A stretch of 64,000 nt of DNA from Straminergon stramineum (taxonomy: Eukaryota > Streptophyta > Bryopsida > Hypnales > Calliergonaceae). Of the stretch, positions 31,592-43,524 are shown in pieces. A model generated the notes under the pieces. The model was given only the letters and a program-made list of their open reading frames with translations, ran no database searches and was not told where the DNA came from. The stretch's first letter is position 1. Each line of letters begins with the position of its first letter. The translations under genes were made by a program, and so were the position numbers. The stretch is taken from NCBI GenBank assembly GCA_963920665.1, contig OY987270.1:15898019-15962018 (forward strand). Reading direction: 5' to 3'.

Positions 31592-34500
31592 CTACTGTAA
31601 CTCACCGACAGGAGCCTCATTTAGCCACAAGAAGTGAATAAACTCGTACAGCTTCCCACTGACGCTCACCTGACATAGCCAGCAACATAACAGTTGCAGT
31701 ATAAGAAACCTTTTCCAAGCAATGTAACATTTTAGAGAAAAAACACTCTTTAAGAAATATTGACACAAATCCTTTGGTTTCTTTCTGTAACTACCTCAAG
31801 TCTTTCTTCGAACTTTTTAATTTTGAAAAACATGAATGAGAAAGCATCCCAAATATGCTATGATCATCTCCATTATGATCCCACCTACCAGTCTGAGTCT
31901 ACATTTACATCACAGGGAAAAAAATTTAGAAAGAGGATCAGGAGACAACGACAACCTTGTATGGAGTGGGATTAAGTGCTCGCATGTGATCAGTTCGCAT
32001 TGCTTCCAGTTGTTGCAAACAGTGTTTCCTCAGCTCCCTCAAGGAAGGTAATGGCTCCCTCCGCCCTGAGTAAGATATACAAAACCTTAGCACTTGGAAC
32101 AAGAGGTAACACACCCACCTCGTTAATATCACCTCCGTTTGGTATCACATCCTCCGTTCTCTCACCAAACCTGAGGGAGTAGTCGTACCCAGTTCAAAAA
32201 TCACTACCTACTGTCACTGTCACACTGTTGAAATGTATCATGTCCTACATTTTTAACAATAGAAGTACTTATTGGAAATTACTATAATAGAATATTAGCT
32301 TCCAAAGTGAGCTTTCTATCTGTAGTTCAGGCACTTTTGTATTAAAATCTAGCGTAATAAACTGGCACTAAAAATTGTTTCTTTCTGTTCGTGACATGTA
32401 AACGACAACCACCTCATGGGAAAGGGAACAGAAAGTGCTGATTTTCAACAGTTGAATATTACCAGAATTACCACTCCAGTAGCACTTGTAAAGAGCCTCG
32501 ACACGGGAAGGCACAACATATGCTCGCTTTGATTCACTAAAAGGATGACGGCATAAGATTCGTTCACCAGGCTGCACAAGTTGACTAGAATGAAAACTGC
32601 ACTTTCCCCATCCGCTCACTTGAGCACAAAAATAACCAAACAATCCAACAAACTTACAATTGAAGAAGATTAGAGAATCATCACCACAGTATATGGTAAC
32701 ATGCACACGTGAACTAAACAGTCAGTGGGTCAAGGCAAAGCACGGCACCTTTGGACAAGGCTCATTTTCTCCAATCAAAAGATCCACCAAAGCAACTCCT
32801 TCCCTTCCGTATAACCTAAACGCTTGCTTCTTGCATGGAATCGTAACCTACCACAAAACAAGTTTTTTGATGTTATCCACTGAGTGTCCCTCAAAGCCAA
32901 AAATGGCCTCTTTATAAATTAAAATGAATCATTTAGGAAAGTAAAAAAAGGTGCCAATAGAAAGAAGAATTCATACCCTATATTCCTGAACGATAGAAAC
33001 AGGTCTGAAAGGTAATCTAATTAATAGATTACAAAGTGGATTTTCTAGTTTTAGCTTAGACACTTCTCGCTAAAGTGAACCAACCAGTTCAAAAATTGTG
33101 AATTAAAAAACTTCCAAGTCCTCAAGCCGTATACTTTATACCTTAGATACATCTTCCGAAAGTTTTATTCGTGGTTGCCCGCTGATTTCTACCAGTTTAT
33201 ACACACAGCCAAGTGCTGGCTGGGAAAAGCACGTTACCAAATGGGTGCCTATTCCAAACGCATCAATTTCATGGCCCTGCAAGCAGACGTGAAACATCAG
33301 TTCGAGAATTTCATCGTCTGGGCAGTTCAGAGGAGTCATATTTAGGAACATGGGGAGACATACTTGAGATAAAGCTGTTCTCAGAGGCACTTGTAACATG
33401 AGATCATGCAGGTACTTCAAGCTCTATTAAAAATGCAAGGAAAGGCTCCTACAACTCAAACGCCTTCAACACAAGATTCTCCAGTGCATGATACACTTCA
33501 TGAGAGTTTCTAAGTCCAGTAAGAACCTGTTTGTTCAAAGCATCTAAAGTTTCTTCATTAATGTCATTACTTGCAGTGATGACAAGGTTCCCAAATCCTG
33601 GAACATTGAACTCTTTCTCAATAACCCGAAAAATCCGCCGAGCCTCAACGGAAAAGTATGACAAGTCGCCAGAATCTAATCTGATGCCAAGGGCTTTGTA
33701 CCTGCATATAAACAGAAACCATTATAATTTATTATAATTTATTTGAAAATTGATACTCAATATTAGAAAAAAGGAAACAATACAAGCAAGGACCGAGTAT
33801 TTAAACTATATTTGCAGATTGCAAGTAGATTCGAAAATTATTTAGTATTTCAAGAAAATATACAACTTCGAACTAACGCCTACTCCTAAATTTGCAAGCA
33901 TTGGAGGCAACTGGTCTGGGTACTTTCGGCATCGCATTGTTTAGAATGGAACTCGATCCGAAACTTGGAATCCGACATGCGTACCCAAGTTCATGAAGTG
34001 CTAGAGCTACAGCACAAAAGTTGGGAATACCGCTCTTTATCACCTGTGATTTTGAAACGAACAAAAAAAATCAGATTTAGGGATTTATCTCAACAGATTA
34101 TAAAGACTAGATATCTCTTCATCCACGATTGAAAAGTACATAATCATACCAAATAATAACATTGTAGTTACATCACAAACATAACCTATGCATAGACTAG
34201 TCTAAAATCTAAAGTTACAGGCGCACAGTAAACTACAACTCAAGTGACTCTCACAAGAATGGAAGCATGGTAGAGATTCATACATCATATGTATCAACAA
34301 GGGCTTGAAAGGCTGTAGGGAATGCAAGCGCATAAGAGGTGAAAGCTGCTAACTCGCTGTGATTGGTCTCATGAAAAAATTCTCTTAATGTAGGTGCTTC
34401 CTGTAAACACATCCAAATATTATGATAGCAGGTTTGCAATGAAAACTAGGGCTCTACAAACGCTCACGAAAATTATTGATATAGAATCTTGCGGATATTA

Positions 34501-37500
34501 AGCACAAAATTATAGACAATCAAATAGTTCCTTATTGTGAAAAAAGAACTGGCAAGCACTGGAAGTAATGGACCAGATGAGACACAAATTCACAGAAAAC
34601 TCTCAAAGCCTCTAGGCAACCACAATGGTAAGGGAAAAAAATCAAAATCACCAGCATGCGGCCAAGGCATGATTGTGTCAAATGCACGAAGTCTTCACAT
34701 TTGCTTCCTCCCTTGGCATTTGACAAGGATCTCTCCGTAATTTCATCAAAACTCTGCATCACAGCCATACACGTCTCTTGTATTATAAGTCTCACGCATA
34801 CAAGATCATTCACGAAACAGTTCGCTTACTAAAATAAGAGTAGGCATAAAGCAGCGAATCCAAAGTGTCTCTACCCCAAATAAAATGTATACATTTCGCC
34901 TCTCTCTTTCCATATAATCCTCACTATAATCCTCACTAATTGAAAACTCTATGCGACAACCTGAGGATAACACATGTCTCATTTTCACAGGACACCATAA
35001 CTCTACACATTTTCGAGTCAGTCTCTCCCCTTGGAATAGAGACAACAAATGTCTCGCCGAGCATTGAGGCGTTACCATAAAAGAACTAACAAATGCATGC
35101 GAGTGTGTCCCTCGAACTGGAATTCCGAATCGTCGTCCTGCATCAAGATTACTACAACAAGGACCTCGTATCGTGAGGCAGATCATCCAGTAGTCCAGAA
35201 AAAATGTGATAAACAACTTTAAAACATACTGCTTCATCATCCATGTCAACACATAGATTCTGGGACAAATACAGAAGTTGGTGCTGATGTGTATTTCAGT
35301 GGGCACCTGCAAGATGTTAGCACATTGTGCCTTTCTCATTGAAACAGTGTAATGAACCAAAGAGCAAACATCTAAGAAGTAAGATCTAAGGGGCGCTTCA
35401 AGAAGCACAGGTATATCATTTTGAAACGTGAGAGGGTCCTCACCTAGTTGCATCAAAGCCTCCAAGATAGCAATATTTTGCTGCACTGATACCTCCATCT
35501 GGGCCCTGTACAGAAACAAGCAACGTAAATGTGATAATATATTACACCCAGACCCGTTAAATGTCAACGCCTAGGCACCCAATATGCACGTGATTATTAA
35601 TGGAGTTCTGTCACATTGTGACAATCAATAGTGTTATTTGTAAAAGGGACAATAAAGAAGTACTTGGGGCTATAGGAGTCAAAATGGAGGTCTACAACCC
35701 TTTGCCACACTTATCAAACTCCTTACCATCACATTTGTATGCAGCTTTGTTATTATATACCCAATATTAAAACCCAATCTAAACTAACACCTCAAAATCT
35801 TACACATTGATTATGAGGATGGGCACCATCTAAAAATCTGATCTAGTGTCAGCTTTAGATCATCACAAAAGCACTTGCCTGTGCTCGTCTCAACCCAAAT
35901 TCTAAAAGCATCTTGTCCTTCCCAGCAACACGTCGATGTCTGGCGGCATTGGTGGCTACCAATGAGGCATAGTTAACCAACGTCAAAAATGTGGTTTCAA
36001 CCATCTGTACTACCTGCAACCACATGGACTATGATCATTGAGGGTTTCCAGTTTCCTGTACTACCTGTAACAACAATCCTTCCTTCGATTTTTGGCTGGA
36101 GTCTCAAGGACTGAGACCTTCGATTGTGCATCATAATATAACAAGCGTTCATAAATATTTGCGTACCAATAGAGGTCCTTCAACACGCATCAAAGGAATG
36201 CGCGGAAACACCACAGAGCCCTCCGGCATGGCATATATTTCGACCTCCGAGCAATCAACGCTTTTTAAATAAACATAGAATTCGTCCTGCGAAAAATTCT
36301 CCAAGTCACTCGTCATTGCAGATTCGAAAACATCTATAGAATTCAAAAACCCTAATCTAAGAGGTGCCTTTGCTGAGTATCACACTCTAGTGCAGAAACG
36401 AGACAGCTTCCCAGTAATACCGTAATTAGCATACCACTAAACCCTAGAACCATTATGGATCAGCATTCTCTACAAAACTAACCTGAATGTGAGCACAGTG
36501 TCAAAAGCCTGTAACAACTTGTATCTGTACATAAAGGTAGGTATTGATTTGTTTCATAGTCATGCCAAAAATCTCCACAAATTTGAGAGCACCACCAGTT
36601 GGTCTCTTTGGAAAGCCCTCAGGAGGGTGTAAACTTTGGTGATTTCACAAGACTTGAGCCAAAAGAACAAGAGATAAGAAAATTACCAAAAGTGGGATTT
36701 GAGCATTGAAATTAGCTCACTGTAACTGTGATTGCGACAACCAAACAGACATTAATATTTTATTTGTTACCTAAGAATTAGGATAAAGGAAGAGGTAAGA
36801 CATGCTGACCTCACATGTGGAGGGCATGATAGTCTGAAGGTACTCAATGTCATCATCCTTGAACTTGAAATTGGCAGCAAAGCGAATACATTCCTCCAGA
36901 CCTGCAAACACAGTGTACTCTCCTCCAAATGGATTCTTCCGGAACAACAAATCGAAACTGCCTTTACAAGCAAGACCAGGAGTTAGTCAATCCAGCATAC
37001 AAAACAAGTGTTTGTTTCGTATCGTCAACATGCCATAACTCTCCCTCACCACCACCACCACCACAACAACAACAACAACAACAACGTTGATCTTATTCTC
37101 GTGTTCTACGTACCTTCAAAAAATTCAAGATATTCACATGTGCATGGCACCAATGAAGGAGTGTACACACATTGGAGGTTTCATCTACGAGATAGTAAAA
37201 ATAAACCAAAAAAAATGAACACGAGATTGCCACTAATAGACAAGGACAATACAAAATTCTTCAACAATTAATATCCTCAGTTGCCGCAACTGTTCCGATT
37301 AAAAACCTTACACCTCAGCACAGTGCACAAACGCTCGGCATTCGTAAAATCGAAGACACACATTCACATGCTTCTCTCAGAGCATCGTAATTTCCAATCT
37401 AGACGACCAAAATTCCAACAGCTACCCCAAAAGCAAGAAATTCTGTAGCGAGCACATTGATGCATCCACATGATTCCGACCTACAAACCAATCAGAGATA

Positions 37501-38083
37501 GAGATAAACAGCCAGAAAAAAATGGGGTTTAAGCATACCCTCAACAATTGCAGCAACACCAAACACCAACTCGTGTACATTAACGAACTCCAAAACTAAA
37601 AATCCTCTCAACAATTAAGAGGCTCAAGTTGCCCGAACCCTTAACCCCCAAACAGAGAGCCAGCAAACACATTGATGCATTCCCAAGATTTAGACCTGCA
37701 ATTGCGGCACCAACAAAAACCCAATTCGTGTCCACTACCAAAGCAAAACCCAAAATCCTTTCAACAATTAAGAGCCCCAAACCTTAACCCCCAAACAGAG
37801 AGCCCGCAATTGAATTGGAAAATTGCAAATTCGACACATACACAGCGCGATCCTCGTGTTTTCCCGCTTTCCAATATGCGTAGGCCATGGTGATCTGGTA
37901 CATGTCCGTCAAGAGCGCCGACACCATGGGATTGGTAGGAGCACCGGGAAGTTCCATTTTCACAGCACCCCTATTCTGCTCCATCTTCTCCGAATTCTCA
38001 GCATCCTGCAAGTTTTCTACATCTTTCAAATCTAAGTTCTTCACCTCTGTTTCACGCATCTCCATCAACACCTTCGTCGCCAT
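31592..38083 (-). CDS. NAPRT: Nicotinate phosphoribosyltransferase, 15 exons
   Basis: Exons, 5' to 3' on the minus strand: 38083-37842, 36957-36810, 36286-36167, 36013-35879, 35505-35444, 35151-35076, 34753-34652, 34400-34284, 34043-33985, 33701-33527, 33276-33142, 32847-32749, 32571-32463, 32065-31956, 31669-31592. All phases join, giving 588 aa, slightly longer than the plant family because of an acidic/polar N-terminal extension of ~50 residues. The enzyme makes nicotinate mononucleotide from nicotinate and PRPP (Preiss-Handler NAD salvage). Signatures are [14 protein letters not shown] near the N-terminus, GTHSHAF at 250-256, GIRLDSGDL at 359-367 and [11 protein letters not shown]. The C-terminal exon ends [11 protein letters not shown] as in plant homologues. 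I start at ATG 38083; the open frame just upstream has no ATG. Intron 4 uses a GC donor. No targeting peptide is evident; the enzyme is expected in the cytosol (family knowledge). Confidence 0.95.
37046..37086. repeat. Compound microsatellite (CAC)n(AAC)n in NAPRT intron 1
   Basis: About five CAC/ACC units run directly into about eight AAC units. It is intronic; a frame through it would read His and Asn runs but is not part of the gene. Confidence 0.9.
37547..37820. repeat. Tandem duplication in NAPRT intron 1
   Basis: Two units (about 37547-37692 and 37693-37820) share CAACAATTAAGAG and CCTTAACCCCCAAACAGAGA, plus a CACCAA-AATTCGTGT-like block, in the same order. They lie just inside the intron from exon 1. 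Confidence 0.65.
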
Positions 38084-38716
38084 CTCTGTCTGTCGCAAGT
38101 GAAGCTCAAGGACAAATTGGGCACACTCTTGGAGGAACTCGACTGCACCTTGTGGTGGGCTTTGCCGTGGGAATGACGAACTGCTGTATCGGGAAAGAGA
38201 AAGGAAGCTGGAAAGGTTCTACGGACTACGGAGTAACTTACCAAATAGCTTTGGCAAGGTACACCTGTCACTAATGACAACTCAGCATAGTTTATTTTTA
38301 TTAAACATAAATTTTTTTTGTTGGATCTTATTGGCCACTGAAGAGGAAATCTAGCACTTTTTAGCATTAAATAACTTGGATATTTTATCAGTAAGTCAGG
38401 AACTCTTAAACTGTTGTCTCTACTGTAGGTAAATGTAAGTAGAACCAACACTAGATTTTCATACACTCTCATGTTTTGATTGTTTACACTTCGTGTAATC
38501 AATATGGTGATGCTTTTGGATTCAGTCACCTTCTGAACAATGTTGATAATGGGTGCACTTACCTTTAGGTATCTCCACCTGAAGTAGGAGATCCTATTTG
38601 TGCCATGTGAATATTTGTATCACTTGGTAGTTGTTAAGTACCATCAAAGAATAGTTGAAAATTTGAAATGTACAATACACTACTAAGACGTAGTGGTTCA
38701 AATAGATTCTCTATCC

Positions 38717-39626
38717 TTAACTCCTGAAGTCTCAAGGTGTTTATTTCATTAAATTCCACTTAAAACTGCCATTTCTATTGCAAAGTGCAAAAATTTTTAG
38801 AAATCATTTTTTTGCATATGTAATTGTAGGATCTTGTACAAGACAAGTATAATAATGTTTGGAAAAAATTTCATAAGCTTTCATTGAGTAGATTGCAAGA
38901 TATTTGCATTTGAAGTGAAGAAAAAAGGGGTTTTGTACTTTGTCTCCCTAGATTTGAAGGCTTTGAATCTTCATATTTAAATAAGAAGATTTGCACTACT
39001 TATATTGAATTAAGAAATTTTTATCTTGAGGAATTGAATTGAAGGTCTTGGGGATTTCTTTTTACAAAAAACATTCAATTTCCATTCTTTAAAAAATTGT
39101 TAAATAGAAATAAGTACAAGATAGGGAAAAAAACTAAATTGTTAATAGACCTAAGATGGAATTGAAACACAATAATACCAATGGTGAGATTGATCTTTAA
39201 AGTGAAATCAAGCCTATCAAACTTTTCATTTTGAAGAATTATGAAATTGTGTTAAAAATGAATCCTATGAGTTATTTTTTCAAGACTAGATGCTTAAATT
39301 CTTGGAAAAAACAAGATTGTCTATAATTTTTTCAACACTAGTCCAAATACAATAAATCCAATCTTTCTATCAAAAACAAAATTTTGAAAATTTTATTTTT
39401 ACATTTGTAATTTTTTTGTACTACCCAATGAACCATGTTTTGGACTTGGAATAAGCATAATTTTTGCTTCCATGCACCAATTCAAATAAAATCATATTCC
39501 CCCAAATCCAATGTGTTTCTTTGTCTTCAAAAAAAGTTTCAAAAAATCAAGACAAAAGTTGAGACTATAGAAGCCCAACCAAAATACATTTTGTCACCTG
39601 ATGGAATAATGGGACTTTAGGGTTTA
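38717..39626. mobile_element. TTAA MITE, family B/C copy (910 bp)
   Basis: It begins TTAACTCCTGAAG and ends GGACTTTAGGGTTTA, a decayed inverse of the 51287 start. The body matches the ~930-bp family, including GTAGATTGCAAGATAT. It lies about 630 bases upstream of the NAPRT start codon. Confidence 0.65.
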
Positions 39627-39893
39627 TTGTGTCCTTCTTACATAACAATCCCATCTAGATTCTTGCCTAAAACATTAGTTCTATAAACATGAGACTCTAA
39701 GGTTGGTTTGGGGTATATCTACTCTCAATGCTTTGGAAAAAAACCTTTTATATGATTTTAAAAAAATACATGCACAGGAATTTTGTAATTTTTTATGACT
39801 CCCAACATATCTATAATAATATAGATAGTTTAATGGTTTAATAATCAAAGCCAAGTTCAAATACTTATTCAATTGATATTAGGTACTTATATA

Positions 39894-40480
39894 TTGATAC
39901 CTTAAGGACCATGGAGAAATCCAAATTTCCCAAATTATGAAGATGCATTGTAAAATACAACTTAGGAGAATAATTTCATTAATGATGAATCTCAAACAAC
40001 AATTGTAAAATATGATCCATAGATCATATCCATATGGTTAGATCAACTCTTGCACTAACAAATATGTTCCAATAAATTTTGAAGCCAAAAATTGAAAATT
40101 TCTTCTATAATCAATTATAGATTGAATATATGTGTTTTTTACAATAATTTTTTTTATTTCAGTATGAAATGATAAATTCTAATCATCTTAAATGTTGAAG
40201 ATTTTTATTTTAGTTTTTTATTCAAATTGCATTTGAAGGGCCATTTTTTGAATTGAAAAAGTTACTTTTTGAGGCTAGACCTTCCACCACACTTTAAATT
40301 AAATTGAATATAACAAAAAGTCTTTATTTCAAAACCAAGTCTTTAGAATCTATAATATACAATTATTATAGAGCTAACTCAAGAATTTTCAAAAAAATCA
40401 ATGGATGCATTATTTTTGTTTGAATTGTATTTGCATGCATCCATTGTTTGAATTTGAACTTTTGGTCCTTAAGGAGTTAA
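39894..40480. mobile_element. TTAA MITE, family A copy (587 bp)
   Basis: The right end reads GGTCCTTAAGGAGTTAA, and CCTTAAGGACCA recurs as the inverse at the left end (39899 on), where TTAA has become TTGA. Length and internal CATATGGTTAGAT match family A. Confidence 0.6.
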
Positions 40481-41742
40481 TTGCACTAAGGAAAATACCT
40501 TCCAATGAGAGAATTTCGGAGAAAGAAGTCTAATGTAAAGGCAAAGCTCAACAAAGAAGCCTTTCCTTTCTAAAGTTTGCAATGGGGAGGGCCTATATAT
40601 AGTCGAGAAAATTCACATTGGATGAATGATCTTCTATAATCCCCAATTATTAGGGGAAAAAATGGAATTACAAATTGAATGCAAAAGCCCTCTTGAAATT
40701 CTATGAGAGAATTGTTGTCCATGCTTTATGATCCATTTAAAAAACAACTCAATATTGCTTCATTTGATTTGAGTTTTATACTCAATTTTGTTCAAACTTC
40801 CTCATGTGGTTACAAAATGAATTAGGAAAGGCCTCCAATACTTTAAGAGGTCATTGGAAAAATACAACGTGAATTTTTGAAGTGGTCTTAATCAATAAAG
40901 GACCACATAGTAAAATATAAAATATTGGATGAACACAAATACATCATGAGTACACTAAATCTTGGGTTTTTCATCCATTTAAATATTTGTAGATTTTGTA
41001 GTTTCTTGAGTTAGTTCTCCTTCATTTGTATGGTACAAATTTACACAACATTCCTTTGCAAAACTTCCCTCTTCCATAGTAGAAGGGATTTAAGTACATT
41101 TGACCTTGAAACTAAGCTTTCAAGTTCAAAAATTCATCTTCAAAAATGACTGAAAGATAATCATAATTAGAATTTAATATTTTGAATTTAATGACAAAAA
41201 AAACCTGTGGAATTAAAAAATATTCAATCTATATTCAATTTTATAAAGATTTATTAAATTATGATTTCAAATTTTATTGATAAATATTGGTTACCTTAGG
41301 CAAGAGATCTAACAATATGAACATGAATTGTGGACCGTATTTTATAACCTATTTCAAAACCATCATTAAATTATTATACTAAGTTTCATTTTATAGTACA
41401 TCTCCACAATTTTATAATTTTGAACTATTCCTTTGTCTTTAAAAGTTTAAAAAATACTTCTATTGATTCATATTTTTCATCTTCATAGTCAAAAGTTCTG
41501 TTTGTACGTAATTAGATGGAGTTATCAAAGAACTAAGGAAGGGGATTGTACTAATATTACAACAAGTATTCTAGGTGTGGTATCAATTTTGTCATTGCTT
41601 TACATGTAGAGCAAGTTTTTATAATAATTATAAAAATAGATGCTAAAAAATTTAGGGAATATTTTTTTAAACTTGGATGAAAAAAATTCTTAGAGAGTCG
41701 TTATATTTTTAGAATCTATCAAACCTTCTTTTCTAGAAATAC

Positions 41743-42687
41743 TTAACCCCTAAATGTATTTGACTATGTTTTCACCAAAAGCACTTCCAAACTGCTATTT
41801 TTAGTACAAATACCAAATTTTAGAAAAAAAAATAAATTTTGGATACATGTAATAGTAGGATCTTGTAGTATGCTACTTAAGAAGATGCGGAAAAAATTTC
41901 AAAAATTTTCACTATGTAGATTGCAAGATATTAGCGTTTAAATTGACAAAAAGTCATTTTTGGCCCAACGAAAATCTAGGCAGCTACACTTCATAAGGTC
42001 ACATTTTTATGAAAAAATGTCCAAAATAGTAGCACTTCTTTGGATTCATTCTTCGAGGCAATTTAGCTACATGCTTCAAAAAATTCAAATCATTTGAAAT
42101 TGTACAACATGTAGGGAAAAATTAGTAAGTAGAAAGAAATAGAGAATGATTTAGAAATCCTAAATTGTTAAGAATTTAATTCTGGACTTGAAAAATGTCA
42201 ATCCCAATGGTTGCAATGTTGTAATTAACAATCTACATCCAATGATTATTTTTTTTTCAAAAAATATTGAAAATTGAATTAAAGAAAGGACTTCAAAGTT
42301 TATTTTAGAGTAGAGAATCCATAACTACCTACAAACTAAAACTCCTCTTAACTTTCATCTCATTAACCAACATAGAATGATTAAAAACTATCCCCACATA
42401 TATAAATCTAGAAAACCAATTTCAAATTTGTATTTCTTAAGAAAGTGATTTTCCAAGAATTATTTTGGAGCTACCTAGGCTGCCAGACGAGCAATGAAAA
42501 TGACATATCATACAAAAACTTTTGAACCATGTAATCAAAAGTTACAAAAAGTGTTGGGCCTTAAAGCTACTCCTAAGACACATGTTGTGTGAAAATTTCA
42601 AAGAAAACAAATAAAAATTCCATTCGTAGTGAGCTCCCCATAATCACTATACTGCCAAAAAACACAGTTCAGGCATTTAGGGGTTAA
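41743..42687. mobile_element. Full-length TTAA MITE, family B (945 bp)
   Basis: The ends TTAACCCCTAAATG and CATTTAGGGGTTAA are a perfect 14-bp inverted repeat. The internal order is GACTATGTTTTCACCAAAA, then GATCTTGTAGTATGCTA, then GTAGATTGCAAGATATTAGC, then AAAACTCCTC near the middle, and a run ending CAGTTCAGG. Copies at 52572-54027, 55347-56277 and 61859-62804 share this order. It is non-coding. Confidence 0.8.
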
Positions 42688-42860
42688 TATGTACATAAGT
42701 TGAAGAAACAATTTTAGAACATCTTCCCAAAAAACTTCAAAACTTTTGCATTCGATATCCAAATGTCACATTCTTTGGTGAGTTGGAACCTCCTTTCGCT
42801 TGCCAACGAGAAAATGTGAAAATTTGACCAGGCACAGTAACTAAAAAGTGGCGGTGTGGG
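42688..42860 (+). repeat. Dispersed repeat family G, copy 1
   Basis: It contains CCAAATGTCACATTCTTTGG followed by a TTGGAACCTCCTTTC-like block. It shares this order with 43285-43445 and 58960-59190. It begins exactly where the family B element at 41743-42687 ends. Confidence 0.5.
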
Positions 42861-43284
42861 GTGTACCCAGTACCCACCTTACCACGATAGTGATCAGACC
42901 CATTTAAGATTTTGACTCATTTAATTGACCCCCATTAATTCTTTTTTTCGTGTCACTTCCAATCGAACAATTTGACAGAAATCATGGTACAAAGGTACAA
43001 AGGGTTGCAAGTCCGTCAGTCGACAATGGGGTCAGGCCCCAAGTTCTTCAAAATCTTTGCTGCAAAATAAAATTGACTTGCTGAAAGAGATTGATTATAA
43101 GAAAAGTATAATCATCTTGGATCCTACTCTTCATACTTCAAATGCAAATGAATCAGTCTAATTTAACAGTGGAAAAACTAACACCTACATTGAAGAAACA
43201 CCCCAAGTTGCCAGAGACCCAAAGTCGCCACTATACTTCTTTATCAGATGTTCACCTAGTGTACAGTACATCACCTTAAATGAT

Positions 43285-43445
43285 AAGTACCTGTTATCAA
43301 AGAAGCAATTTTAGAAAAAACATCTGCCATTTAGACTTGACCCTCAAAGCACTTTTGCATACAGTGTCCAAATAACGCATTCATTGGTTCGTTGGAACCC
43401 TCTTTCATTCCCAACAAGAAATCAATTCAAATATATATTGACCAG
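43285..43445 (+). repeat. Dispersed repeat family G, copy 2
   Basis: CTTTTGCATACAGTGTCCAA followed by GTTGGAACCCTCTTTCA matches copies 1 and 3. It lies just beyond the 3' end of the aspartic protease gene. Confidence 0.45.
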
Positions 43446-43524
43446 TCTAATATATTGTAATATATTGGAGCTAAACTCAACAGCAATTATAGTGGAAATA
43501 GATTGTGGGAGTCCTAACCTTCAG

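Noticed and set aside
34806..35567. 253-codon minus-strand ORF, the longest in the window
   Set aside because: It overlaps NAPRT exons 5 and 6. It reads exon 6 in frame but exon 5 in the wrong frame and the introns as protein. The spliced gene explains it.
37008..37271. ORF with His and Asn runs
   Set aside because: The runs come from the (CAC)n(AAC)n microsatellite in NAPRT intron 1, on the opposite strand to the gene.
38065..38529. 154-codon minus-strand ORF overlapping the NAPRT start
   Set aside because: It is in a different frame from the clear NAPRT exon 1, its product is not recognisable, and it covers the expected promoter and 5' UTR.
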